The position numbers and the translations under genes were made by a program. Below the pieces are notes generated by a model. That model saw nothing but the letters and a program-made list of their open reading frames with translations, was not told where the DNA came from and did no database searches. A DNA stretch of 41,073 nucleotides from Mediterraneibacter glycyrrhizinilyticus (lineage in GTDB: Bacteria; Bacillota; Clostridia; Lachnospirales; Lachnospiraceae): NCBI RefSeq assembly GCF_015560805.1, contig NZ_JADMSO010000018.1, positions 1 to 41,073 of the forward strand, in the 5' to 3' direction. Position 1 is the stretch's first letter. Each line of letters opens with the position of its first letter. This document shows, piece after piece, positions 1 through 7,450 of the stretch.

Positions 1-59
1 AATGGTAATTTCAGCTGACGAGCTGTATAATTATCATTGGTATTTTGATTTAGTAGCAT
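1..59 (-). CDS. IS transposase, N-terminal fragment (runs off left edge)
   Basis: An ATG at 59 opens a minus-strand frame that stays open to the window edge (19 codons). It contains the stretch YTARQLKLP, which resembles the extreme N-terminus of IS1182-like transposases (general form 'RQL.LPL'). A TATAAT-like box lies directly upstream, and a strong hairpin at 73-110 would block transcription entering from outside, a common arrangement at IS ends. The family assignment rests on very few residues and is inference. The rest of the gene is outside the window. Confidence 0.5.
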   Translation of the reverse strand, partial: MLLNQNTNDNYTARQLKLP

Positions 60-72
60 AATTCATTATACC

Positions 73-110
73 AAAAATCGCCCAGACCGTAAGGTCTGAG
101 CGATTTTCTA
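73..110 (-). terminator. Hairpin upstream of the IS transposase
   Basis: Arms AAAAATCGCTCAGACC and GGTCTGGGCGATTTTT (minus strand, with a G-T style mismatch) form a long stem with a TTAC loop and a T tract. It sits between the IS end and the transposase start, where it would insulate the transposase gene from read-through. Confidence 0.75.
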
Positions 111-130
111 TTAGGGGAGTTTTTTTACAG

Positions 131-758
131 CCCCTTTATCGTATAGTGCATGGAATCTTCGGCTGTTACATTTCTTGGCTGTCAGATATAGTTTGTTTTG
201 AAGTTGTCGAACTTTTTCTTTGGAGTTGTTAGTCTTCATGACATTCTCTCACTCTTCCCCTCTCTACAAACATGAATGAAGTAAGGAGCCTTCCCATAAA
301 CTGCGTTTTCTTGCACAATCATTATCGGTACTATGTTCCTCTCCGACTCCCTCCCATCAGAAATGCGATTTCGCCAAGCTTATACGCTTTCTCTTTACCT
401 TTCGGTGATGGGTAGGGTCTCTCCAGTTCCGAACCACACTTTCCATACATACCGTTTCCTATATACCGAGAGATTCTTCCGTGCTGCTTTCCAGTTTCTT
501 CACACGTTCCATGGTTTTCGCCTATATACACAAGACTCAACTTCTCTTTACTCTCTTTCGAGACCTTTTTAACGATACGGCAGAATTCACTTTATGTTAC
601 GGTCTGCATGTTTGCTCGCTCCTCTTATCAAGGTTACTTTATCCACTCGCTTAGCACCCTGTATTACTACAACGCACCGAGTTTAGCTACACGGCTCACT
701 GGCGATTACCGTGACCGGACTTGCACCGGCAAGTGTGGTCCAGCTTCGCTGGACACAC
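131..758 (-). mobile_element. Group II intron remnant: 5' ribozyme domains and RT start, cut by an IS
   Basis: Read on the minus strand, the segment begins at 758 with GTGTGTCC, matching the GUGYG 5' end of group II introns. It continues with typical domain I text such as CCGGTGCAAGTCCGGT and GCCAGTGAGCCGTG. Further on are a GGTATGTATGGAAAGTGTGG hairpin and CATAGTACCGATAATGA, which resembles the conserved stretch before intron-encoded proteins. An RT reading frame follows at 239. The element stops near 131-135, where GGGGCTGT begins an apparent IS end. The 5' exon is the T tract of the xylB terminator, an insertion site style known for group IIC introns; the subclass itself is not proven here. 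No domain V/VI or 3' end is in the window. Confidence 0.8.
135..239 (-). pseudogene. ltrA: Group II intron reverse transcriptase/maturase, N-terminal fragment
   Basis: ATG at 239 starts a frame of 35 codons with the typical N-terminus of group II intron-encoded proteins: KVRQLQNKLYLTAKK followed by RRFHALYDK. In intact relatives the text continues from YDK with the first RT motifs. Here it jumps to GGGGCTGTAAAAAAACTCCCC, giving seven foreign codons and a stop. The break is best explained by IS insertion, with the remaining gene beyond the left edge. It cannot make a working RT from this side. Confidence 0.75.
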
Positions 759-763
759 TATAC

Positions 764-799
764 AAAAAAGGGGAAAGCACCTATTTTGATGTTTTCCCC
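764..799 (-). terminator. Terminator of the xylB operon
   Basis: On the minus strand GGGGAAA and TTTCCCC pair across a 16-base loop and are followed by six T. It lies 56 bases after the xylB stop codon. The group II intron begins five bases after the T tract. Confidence 0.7.
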
Positions 800-854
800 A
801 AAAACTTCCATTCTTCCACTTTTCTTGCCGAATACCGGATTTTTAATCCTTTCC

Positions 855-2324
855 TTACGCCAGTTCCCGGAACAGTCCTTTCACCGCCGGATAGATCTTT
901 CTGAATTTCTGATACCGTTCCTCATATTTTGCCGCCAGCTCTGCATCCGGCTCCACGGTATCCACAACTTTTACCAATTTCTGTGCCGCTTCTTCCACAG
1001 ACGCAAATTCACCGCAGCCGACCGCCGCAAGAATCGCGCCGCCGTATCCCGGTCCCTCCTCGCTTTCGATCACATCTACTTTCAGATTCATCACATTTGC
1101 GATGATCTTTTTCCAAAGCGGACTCTTCGCGCCGCCGCCGCAGATCTTCGTGCGCTCGATCCGGATACCGAGACTTTTCGCCACTTCCAGCGAATCGCGA
1201 AGTCCGAATGCCACGCCCTCCAGCACTGCCTGCGTCATCTCCTCCCTTGTCGTATCCATCGACATTCCGATAAATGCCGCGCGCGCTTTCGGATCGTTGT
1301 GCGGAGAACGCTCTCCCATCAGATACGGCAGATAGAATACGTTATTCTCGCCGAGTTTCGTGATCGCTTCCTGCTCTTTGGAATACTCCGCCGTCTTCAA
1401 AATCTCATCCATCCACCATTTGTTGCAGGAAGCCGCGCTCAGCATACATCCCATCAGATGATAATATCCGTCCGCATGGTCAAACGAATGAAGCGCATTG
1501 TGTTCATCCACACCGAACGTTTTGCTGGAAATAAAAATCGTACCGGACGTTCCGAGTGAAATGTTGCACATTCCGTCCCCGACGGTTCCTGTTCCGACTG
1601 CCGCCGCCGCATTGTCTCCGGCGCCCGCAACTACTTTGACATTCTCCGAAAGCCCCAATTCTGCCGCGATCTCCGGCTTTAATGTTCCGACAACTTCATA
1701 ACTCTCATATAATTTCGGAAGCTGCTCTTCTGTCACTGAACAGATTTCCATCATCTCTTTTGACCAGCATTTATTTTTCACATCCAAAAGCAGCATGCCG
1801 GACGCATCCGAATAATCGGTGCAGTGTACGCCGCTTAAGCGGTATGCCAGATAATCTTTCGGAAGCATGATCTTTGCGATCCGCGCAAAATTTTCCGGCT
1901 CATTTTCTTTCATCCATAGGATCTTCGGCGCTGTAAATCCTGCAAATGCAATATTTGCCGTGTACTCTGACAATTTTTCTTTCCCGATCACCTGATTCAG
2001 ATAATCGGTCTCTTTCTCGGTTCTTCCGTCGTTCCAGAGAATTGCCGGGCGGATCACCTCGTCATTTTTATCCAATGCGACAAGCCCGTGCATCTGTCCG
2101 CCGAAACTGATTCCGGCTACTTGACTTTTATCACACTCCGCCGTCAATTCCCGGATTCCCTCCATAGACTGTGTAAACCAGTCTTTCGGATCCTGCTCCG
2201 ACCATCCCGGATGCGGAAAATACAGCGGATATTCTTTTGACACGATTTTGTGGATCTTTCCGTTCTCGTCCATCAACAGCAGTTTTACCGCAGAAGTTCC
2301 GAGATCAACACCAATATACAACAT
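855..2324 (-). CDS. xylB: Xylulokinase-family sugar kinase (FGGY)
   Basis: 489-residue cytoplasmic carbohydrate kinase that would phosphorylate a ketopentose such as D-xylulose with ATP. The N-terminus has the phosphate-binding stretch GVDLGTSAVK (residues 5-14). GGQMHGL at 75-81 is characteristic of XylB, and the likely catalytic base is D237 in AGAGDNAA. Length equals the family norm (about 485-500). The frame is open 15 codons further upstream, but ATG at 2324 is preceded by AAGGAGGG at good spacing. It is the last gene of a minus-strand operon behind a FucI-like isomerase and a DUF4867 protein, so its true substrate may be the ketose made by that isomerase (for example D-ribulose or L-fuculose) rather than xylulose. 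Confidence 0.88.
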   Translation of the reverse strand: MLYIGVDLGTSAVKLLLMDENGKIHKIVSKEYPLYFPHPGWSEQDPKDWFTQSMEGIRELTAECDKSQVAGISFGGQMHGLVALDKNDEVIRPAILWNDGRTEKETDYLNQVIGKEKLSEYTANIAFAGFTAPKILWMKENEPENFARIAKIMLPKDYLAYRLSGVHCTDYSDASGMLLLDVKNKCWSKEMMEICSVTEEQLPKLYESYEVVGTLKPEIAAELGLSENVKVVAGAGDNAAAAVGTGTVGDGMCNISLGTSGTIFISSKTFGVDEHNALHSFDHADGYYHLMGCMLSAASCNKWWMDEILKTAEYSKEQEAITKLGENNVFYLPYLMGERSPHNDPKARAAFIGMSMDTTREEMTQAVLEGVAFGLRDSLEVAKSLGIRIERTKICGGGAKSPLWKKIIANVMNLKVDVIESEEGPGYGGAILAAVGCGEFASVEEAAQKLVKVVDTVEPDAELAAKYEERYQKFRKIYPAVKGLFRELA

Positions 2325-2349
2325 AACGTTTCCCTCCTTGTTTTTATTG

Positions 2350-2389
2350 AAAAGGGACAGCTCTCTCAAAAAGAGGGAACCGTCCCCTT
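2350..2389 (-). other. Intercistronic hairpin between isomerase and xylB
   Basis: AAGGGGACGG and CTGTCCCTTTT pair around an inner AGAGAG/CCCTCT stem in the 102-base gap upstream of xylB. There is no clear T tract, so it is more likely an mRNA processing or stability hairpin, or a dispersed palindrome, than a terminator. Confidence 0.5.
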
Positions 2390-2426
2390 GGGATTATCCT
2401 GATGATTTATGTCCTTTAAAATTTTC

Positions 2427-3911
2427 TTATTTCCACGGATTCTCCGTCGGATAACGTACGCCTGCCGGCTGGTTATATCCGATCTCCTCAACCGGAACGC
2501 CGATGTATTTGAATACTTCAAACAATGCTTTTCCATGGTTGCCAAATGCCACTGCACCGTGATGCGGATAGTTGCCCTCGATCAATACATGACGGTAGAA
2601 TCTTCCCATCTCCGGAATTGCAAATACACCGATGGATCCGAAAGAGCGTGTCGCTACCGGAAGCACTTCTCCCTGTGCGATGTATGCGCGCAGTTTGCAG
2701 TCTGCTGTGCTCTGCAGACGGAAGAATGTGATATCTCCAGGTGCGATGTCACCCTCAAGTGTTCCCTGTGTCACTTCTTCCGGAAGAGATCTCGCCATGA
2801 TCAGCTGATATCTCATCTCACAGAATGAAAGCTTGCTGGACGCTGTATTTCCGCAGTGGAATCCCATAAATGTATCTTTGTGTGTATATGGGAATTTGCC
2901 CTCGATCTCTTCTTTGTACATATCTGCCGGAACGTTGTTGTTGATGTCAAGCAGCGTCACTGCATCCTGGCTGACTACGGTTCCGATAAACTCGCTCAAC
3001 GCTCCGTAAATGTCTACCTCGCAGGATACCGGAATGCCCTGTGCGGTCAGACGGCTGTTCACATAACACGGAACAAATCCGAACTGTGTCTGGAATGCCG
3101 GCCAGCATTTTCCTGCGATCGCAACATATTTGCGGTATCCTCTGTGCTCCTCTACCCAGTCTTTTAAGGTCAGTTCGTACTGCGCCAGTTTTGCGAGGAT
3201 CTCCGGTTTCTTATTTCCTGCACCAAGTTCTTCTTCCATCTCTTTCACCACTGCCGGGATTCTTTCGTCTCCTGCATGTTTGTTGAATGCCTCAAACAGA
3301 TCCAGCTCGGAGTTCTCTTCAATCTCGACGCCCAAATTGTAGAGCTGCTGGATCGGTGCGTTACATGCGAGGAAGTTCAACGGACGCGGTCCGAAGCTGA
3401 TGATCTTTAAGCTGTTCAATCCGATGACTGCACGGGCGATCGGACGGAATTCCGCGATCATATCCGCACATTCCTCTGCGGTTCCGATCGGATATTCCGG
3501 AATATATGCTTTTACATTTCTCAGTTTCAGGTTGTAGCTTGCGTTGAGCATACCACAGTATGCGTCTCCTCTTCCCTGAACAAGGTTGTCGCCTCTTTCT
3601 TCCGCTGCCGCAACGAACATCTTCGGCCCGTCAAAATGCTTTGCAAGCAGTGTCTCGGAAATCTCCGGTCCGAAGTTTCCAAGATATACAACAAGCGCGT
3701 TACATCCTGCTTTCTTGATATCCTCAAGAGCCTGTACCATGTGGATCTCGCTCTCTACGATACAGATCGGACATTCGTAAATATCCGCGTCTCCGTATTT
3801 TTCTTTGTATGCTTTCATCAGAGCTTCTCTTCTGCTTACAGACAGACTCTCCGGAAAACAATCTCTGCTCACTGCAACAACTCCGATTTTCAATTCTGGC
3901 ATGTTATTCAT
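2427..3911 (-). CDS. L-fucose/L-arabinose isomerase family protein
   Basis: 494-residue aldose-ketose isomerase of the FucI/AraA fold. Candidate metal-binding residues, by comparison with E. coli FucI (Glu, Asp, His), are E298 in CEVDIYGA, D322 in LLDINNN, and a His in HHGAVAFGNHG (450-460). The protein is shorter than E. coli FucI (591 aa) and belongs to the broader 'fucose/arabinose isomerase-like' group whose substrates are mostly untested. ATG at 3911 follows GGAAG at normal spacing. It is the middle gene of an operon with a DUF4867 protein upstream and a XylB-like kinase downstream, so isomerisation followed by kinase action on a pentose or 6-deoxyhexose is the likely route. No aldolase, epimerase or transporter is adjacent. 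Confidence 0.82.
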   Translation of the reverse strand: MNNMPELKIGVVAVSRDCFPESLSVSRREALMKAYKEKYGDADIYECPICIVESEIHMVQALEDIKKAGCNALVVYLGNFGPEISETLLAKHFDGPKMFVAAAEERGDNLVQGRGDAYCGMLNASYNLKLRNVKAYIPEYPIGTAEECADMIAEFRPIARAVIGLNSLKIISFGPRPLNFLACNAPIQQLYNLGVEIEENSELDLFEAFNKHAGDERIPAVVKEMEEELGAGNKKPEILAKLAQYELTLKDWVEEHRGYRKYVAIAGKCWPAFQTQFGFVPCYVNSRLTAQGIPVSCEVDIYGALSEFIGTVVSQDAVTLLDINNNVPADMYKEEIEGKFPYTHKDTFMGFHCGNTASSKLSFCEMRYQLIMARSLPEEVTQGTLEGDIAPGDITFFRLQSTADCKLRAYIAQGEVLPVATRSFGSIGVFAIPEMGRFYRHVLIEGNYPHHGAVAFGNHGKALFEVFKYIGVPVEEIGYNQPAGVRYPTENPWK

Positions 3912-3923
3912 TGTAATACTTCC

Positions 3924-3967
3924 TTTCTTTGCTTTCTTGACTTTCTTTGCTTTCTTGACTTTCTTTG
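3924..3967 (-). repeat. 18-bp tandem repeat, about 2.4 copies
   Basis: The unit TTTCTTTGCTTTCTTGAC occurs twice perfectly (3924-3941, 3942-3959) with a third partial copy. On the transcribed minus strand it is a pure purine-rich run just upstream of the Shine-Dalgarno sequence of the isomerase gene. Confidence 0.9.
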
Positions 3968-4011
3968 TTTTATCTTTGCGTCTTTCTTCACCTTACCCGT
4001 TTTCTCTCGGC

Positions 4012-4629
4012 TCAGATCTCGATATTCTCGCCTTTCAATCCGCAAAACGCACCGTCAATCCCGGCTTCCTCATGGGCGATCAGCCATTTATTCTTTGCGG
4101 TAATCAGACGTTCTTCACCGTCCTCCCCTGCCGGGAATGTCAGATCGGTGTTTGTTCCCGCCGGAAGTACGACTACGCAGCGAAATCCGCTCTCGCCCTC
4201 CGCTGTACACGGCGCATAGTGCAGCGTCGTCGCATATACTTCGATCACCGTTCCCGCCGGAACGAGGAACGCCTCCACAAGCGAAGTGTCATATGTATAG
4301 TCCGCCTGAATATCCTGCTCTGCTCCCAGCAAAAGCACAAGATCATTCACTGCGATATTGATCTCCGAAGAACGGTGATATTCCAGCGCATTCAGCTTCT
4401 TGTTGTCTCCGTTGCAATACCCGATCTGGATCGGCAGTCCTCCAAACGCACGGTTCTTCATCTCCTCCGCGTCCGGCAGCGCCTCCATCTCTTCAACTGA
4501 CGGAACATATACAACCTCTTTTGTGAGTGGTGTGTGTTCCATTTCTTTTAAGATACCGGCTACATGATATCCGTTCAGAACTTTTCCGTATTTTTTGAAT
4601 GATTCGTCATTCACATTTTGGATCTTCAT
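4012..4629 (-). CDS. DUF4867 family protein
   Basis: 205-residue soluble protein resembling DUF4867, a family seen beside sugar isomerases and kinases in Clostridia; its activity is not established. The sequence has a cupin-like flavour: short beta-rich stretches, EYHRSSEINIAV near residue 85, LVPAGTVIEVYATTLHYAPC near 125-145, and a late VVLPAGTNTD. This is similar in general shape to ureidoglycolate lyase or sugar-binding cupins. ATG at 4629 sits six bases behind AAAGGAGG, so it is preferred to the TTG one codon earlier. It is the first gene of the operon, read divergently from an AraC regulator. A role as sugar epimerase, isomerase helper or sugar sensor is inference. Confidence 0.75.
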   Translation of the reverse strand: MKIQNVNDESFKKYGKVLNGYHVAGILKEMEHTPLTKEVVYVPSVEEMEALPDAEEMKNRAFGGLPIQIGYCNGDNKKLNALEYHRSSEINIAVNDLVLLLGAEQDIQADYTYDTSLVEAFLVPAGTVIEVYATTLHYAPCTAEGESGFRCVVVLPAGTNTDLTFPAGEDGEERLITAKNKWLIAHEEAGIDGAFCGLKGENIEI

Positions 4630-4813
4630 CAAAGTCCTCCTTTCCGATTTCCCTGTATGCCAATATCATAGCAAGATTTTTTGTGAAACTCGACCATTTA
4701 TTTATCTAAAACATGGCACTTTTTTGTCCTTTTTTATGTTACAATAAAGCAAGAAATACAAAACCAGATAATATAAAGAGTAATCATTAAGAAACATCAT
4801 TCAGGAGGTCACC
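4630..4813. promoter_or_regulatory. Divergent promoter region between sugar operon and araC-type gene
   Basis: This 184-base AT-rich gap must drive both directions. For the minus-strand operon a TATGAT box lies near 4671, about 40 bases before the DUF4867 start, with no good -35, as expected for an activator-dependent promoter. For the plus-strand regulator TACAAT lies at about 4741-4746. No clear operator dyad was found. Confidence 0.5.
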
Positions 4814-5644
4814 ATGCAGTACAGTCATGAACTGATCATGCCAAATAAAGATCTGCCGTTTAAAATGTTCCTTTTCGAGGGAAAGGACGGCAACTATTTT
4901 CGGGACAAGCACTGGCACCGTTCGATCGAGATCTTCGCAGTGCTTGACGGAGGACTCGTTTTTCATATCGGAGACCGTACTTATCCGCTCTCCCGCGGTG
5001 AATTTATTCTTGTCAATTCCAACGAGATCCACTCCGTCGATTCGCCAAAACCGAACCGCACCGTTGTACTTCAAATACCGCTGAAAACATTTGAAGAATA
5101 TTTTACCGGCGATCAATTTATCTTATTTTCGCACGACCCGAAAATACAGGATGAACAGGTCATGGCGCTGATCCGCGAAATGTACGACGCGTACACCGGA
5201 AAAGACTGTGGCTACGAAATGAAAGTGAAGAGTCAGTATTATATGCTACTCTATCTTCTTGTCACAAAATACCGGGAACTCGATGTCAGCCGTGACGCTG
5301 TAAAGCGCAGCAAAAAACTGACGAAATTGTCCGCAATCACGAACTACATCAAAGAAAATTATACCGAAGACCTCTCTCTTGAAACGCTCGCGGAGATCTT
5401 CGGCTATTCTCCCGCCTACCTTTCCCGAATGTTCCAGAAATACGCCGGAATCAACTACAAGTCCTATTTACAGGGAATCCGTCTGGAATATGCCTACCGG
5501 GAACTGCTCGAAACCAACCACACGATCAGCGATACCGCTTTGAACAACGGCTTTCCGAACAGTAAAGCATTTTCCAAAGCATTTACAGAAAAATACGGAC
5601 GGCTCCCAAGTGAATTCCGGCGGGAGCAGAAAAAACGATTCTGA
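4814..5644 (+). CDS. AraC-family transcriptional regulator with N-terminal cupin
   Basis: 276-residue regulator. Residues 20-80 form an AraC-type sugar-binding cupin (HWHRSIEIFAVLDGG, then LSRGEFILVNSNEIHSV). Residues 170-275 carry the two helix-turn-helix units: LETLAEIFGYSPAYLSRMFQKY and then NHTISDTALNNGFPNSKAFSKAF, ending with the usual YGRLPSEFR tail. ATG follows CAGGAGGTCACC. It is read away from the DUF4867-isomerase-kinase operon and most likely activates it when its sugar is bound. That sugar is probably the isomerase substrate or a related aldose, which is inference. A strong terminator follows. Confidence 0.9.
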   Translation: MQYSHELIMPNKDLPFKMFLFEGKDGNYFRDKHWHRSIEIFAVLDGGLVFHIGDRTYPLSRGEFILVNSNEIHSVDSPKPNRTVVLQIPLKTFEEYFTGDQFILFSHDPKIQDEQVMALIREMYDAYTGKDCGYEMKVKSQYYMLLYLLVTKYRELDVSRDAVKRSKKLTKLSAITNYIKENYTEDLSLETLAEIFGYSPAYLSRMFQKYAGINYKSYLQGIRLEYAYRELLETNHTISDTALNNGFPNSKAFSKAFTEKYGRLPSEFRREQKKRF

Positions 5645-5650
5645 AAATAC

Positions 5651-5700
5651 AAAGCCCCTTGAGATGCAAAAAACATCATCTCAAAGGGCTTTCTTTTTCA
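5651..5700 (+). terminator. Terminator of the AraC-type gene
   Basis: AAAGCCCCTTGAGATG pairs with CATCTCAAAGGGCTTT (5651-5692), followed by TCTTTTT. It begins seven bases after the stop codon. Confidence 0.9.
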
Positions 5701-5718
5701 TTTTTCTGTAAAATGCAA

Positions 5719-5758
5719 ACACCCCCGGAACGCTGTACTTCCAACGTTCCGGGGGTGT
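5719..5758 (-). terminator. Terminator of the tRNA-Glu/tRNA-Cys transcript
   Basis: ACACCCCCGGAACGTT pairs with AACG-TTCCGGGGGTGT in a very stable stem. On the minus strand it is followed by TTTGCATTTT. It lies just past the 3' end of tRNA-Cys. Confidence 0.8.
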
Positions 5759-5766
5759 CTAAGACG

Positions 5767-5838
5767 AGGCGCAGACCGGATTTGAACCGGTGAATCAGGG
5801 TGTTGCAGACCCACGCCTTACCACTTGGCTACTGCGCC
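5767..5838 (-). tRNA. tRNA-Cys (GCA)
   Basis: 72 bases without CCA. The acceptor stem GGCGCAG/CTGCGCC has discriminator U. The anticodon loop CTGCAAC gives anticodon GCA, and the T arm is CCGGTTCAAATCCGG. The short D arm (GCCAAGTGGTAAGGC) is typical of bacterial tRNA-Cys. It is co-transcribed with tRNA-Glu upstream. Confidence 0.95.
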
Positions 5839-5864
5839 TTATAACACTTATTCATAAGTGTCAG

Positions 5865-5936
5865 TGACTCCAACGGGAATCGAACCCGTGTTACCGCCGT
5901 GAAAGGGCGATGTCTTAACCGCTTGACCATGGAGCC
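5865..5936 (-). tRNA. tRNA-Glu (TTC)
   Basis: 72 bases. Acceptor stem GGCTCCA/TGGAGTC with discriminator A, anticodon loop CTTTCAC giving TTC, and T arm with GGGTTCGATTCCC. It is first in the two-tRNA transcript. Confidence 0.95.
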
Positions 5937-5970
5937 ATTATCGGTCAACCGCTAAGCAGTGACCGATAAT
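5937..5970 (-). other. Perfect 11-bp dyad abutting the tRNA-Glu 5' end
   Basis: ATTATCGGTCA (5937-5947) and TGACCGATAAT (5960-5970) are perfect inverted copies separated by 12 bases, ending exactly where the mature tRNA starts. The predicted transcription start falls in the upstream arm, so part of it may form a leader hairpin in the precursor. Confidence 0.6.
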
Positions 5971-5971
5971 T

Positions 5972-6000
5972 ATATTAACACATCTACATGTAGATTGCAA
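5972..6000 (-). promoter_or_regulatory. Promoter of the tRNA-Glu/tRNA-Cys transcript
   Basis: -35 TTGCAA (5995-6000), 17-base spacer containing the palindrome CTACATGTAG, and -10 TAATAT (5972-5977). A second TATAAT overlaps it. It is correctly placed ahead of tRNA-Glu. Confidence 0.65.
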
Positions 6001-6040
6001 GTGTTTTTTCATTTTTTTACAATGAATCTCTTTTCTGCTT

Positions 6041-7411
6041 CTAATCCACGGACATATTATCCTGATATTTCTTAAAAATGTGCCTCAGCATGATCACTGC
6101 GCAAATACTCAGTACCAGTTCCGCTCCTGCCTGTGCGTATGCCAGTCCGTAAAGCGGAAACAGATAATTCAGCAAAAACAGCAGCGGGATTTCCAATATG
6201 ACTTTCCGCATGATCGCAAAGATCAGCGCATATTTGCCAAATCCCAATGCCTGAAATACACCCACAGATAAGAAGTCCACACACAGGAATACAAATCCCA
6301 GACTGAACCCTCTCAAAAATGCCGCTCCATAGGAAACGATCGCCTCATTATCCATAAACGCACGGACGATCCCACCGGCGCCGATGTTGTAAAGAACGGT
6401 CATCGCCGCAAGGATCGGAAGCATGATCTTCATCGCAAACAAGATCGTGTCTTTCATTCTCCGCCGGTTTCCGGAAGAAAATGTATAGCTGACCAGCGGC
6501 ATGATCCCCTGTGAAAATCCAAGCGTGATCTGCATCGGAACCATATAAATCTTATAAGAGATTCCCATCGACGCCACCGCATCCGCACCGTAAACAGAAG
6601 TAAAATTGTTCAGGATCGTCATTCCGGTCACGTTCAGAAGATTCTGGATCGACGCCGGGATTCCGACACTGCATATCTCGGCTGCGATCGCTTTCTTAAA
6701 GCGGAACCGCTTCGGGTTCACACAGACAAATGTTTTCCCCCTTTTTACATACAGCAGAACGAAGAAATAAAGACACGCCGCACAATTGGAAATAAAAGTA
6801 GCGCATCCGGCGCCTGCCGCCCCCATATCCAATCCCCAAGGCAAAATAAAAATGGGATCCAGTATAATATTGAGGATACAGCCGCTCATCGTTCCGATAC
6901 TCGCATGAAGTGAAGCGCCCTCCGACCGGACCAGATATGCCATGACCACATTTACGATCGCCGGAGCTGCTCCTAATGATACTGTCCAGAACATATACCC
7001 CTGTGTGGCGGCTCTCGTCGTCTCATCCGCACCGATCAGCGTAAGAAGCGGACTGCCGAATACCGTGCAGAGAATCCCGAAGATAATACCGCTGACCAAA
7101 GCGCAGTAAAATCCAAATGCCGAGCTCTCCTCCACCGTATTGTAATCTTTTCGTCCCATCGCACGGCTCATCATGCTGGATGTGCCGACGCCGAACAGAT
7201 TATTGACCGCATTGAACGCCAGCAGCACCGGAGCTGCCAGCGCAACTGCCGCATTTTGTACCGGGTCGTTGAGCATTCCTACAAAATAAGTGTCCGCCAT
7301 ATTATAAAGTACCATGACAAGAGAACTAAACACCATCGGAATACTCAGTTGGGCAACCGCCTTTGGAATCGGCATACTTTCAAATAATTGGATCTTCTGA
7401 TTTTGTTCCAT
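6041..7411 (-). CDS. MATE family efflux transporter
   Basis: 456-residue integral membrane protein with about 12 hydrophobic segments in two similar halves. It has the MATE entry signature near the start (PKAVAQLSIPMVFSSLVMVLYN, then DTYFVG) and GTSSMMSRAMGRKD near 75-90. The length fits the NorM/DinF/MepA families, and it looks closest to the MepA-like group. It would export cationic drugs or metabolites using a sodium or proton gradient; the substrate is unknown. ATG at 7411 follows AAAGGAG. It lies 40 bases behind a lipoprotein gene on the same strand and is probably co-transcribed. No strong terminator is seen before the tRNA promoter. Confidence 0.92.
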   Translation of the reverse strand: MEQNQKIQLFESMPIPKAVAQLSIPMVFSSLVMVLYNMADTYFVGMLNDPVQNAAVALAAPVLLAFNAVNNLFGVGTSSMMSRAMGRKDYNTVEESSAFGFYCALVSGIIFGILCTVFGSPLLTLIGADETTRAATQGYMFWTVSLGAAPAIVNVVMAYLVRSEGASLHASIGTMSGCILNIILDPIFILPWGLDMGAAGAGCATFISNCAACLYFFVLLYVKRGKTFVCVNPKRFRFKKAIAAEICSVGIPASIQNLLNVTGMTILNNFTSVYGADAVASMGISYKIYMVPMQITLGFSQGIMPLVSYTFSSGNRRRMKDTILFAMKIMLPILAAMTVLYNIGAGGIVRAFMDNEAIVSYGAAFLRGFSLGFVFLCVDFLSVGVFQALGFGKYALIFAIMRKVILEIPLLFLLNYLFPLYGLAYAQAGAELVLSICAVIMLRHIFKKYQDNMSVD

Positions 7412-7450
7412 AAAATAACTACTCCTTTTTCTTCCCCTTTCCCGCCGATA

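Noticed and set aside
711-1559. Long plus-strand open frame of 282 codons
   Set aside because: It is the antisense of the group II intron edge and xylB, with no ribosome binding site and no family-like sequence.
3636-4103. Plus-strand frames over the isomerase and tandem repeat
   Set aside because: Low-complexity antisense translation opposite well-supported genes.
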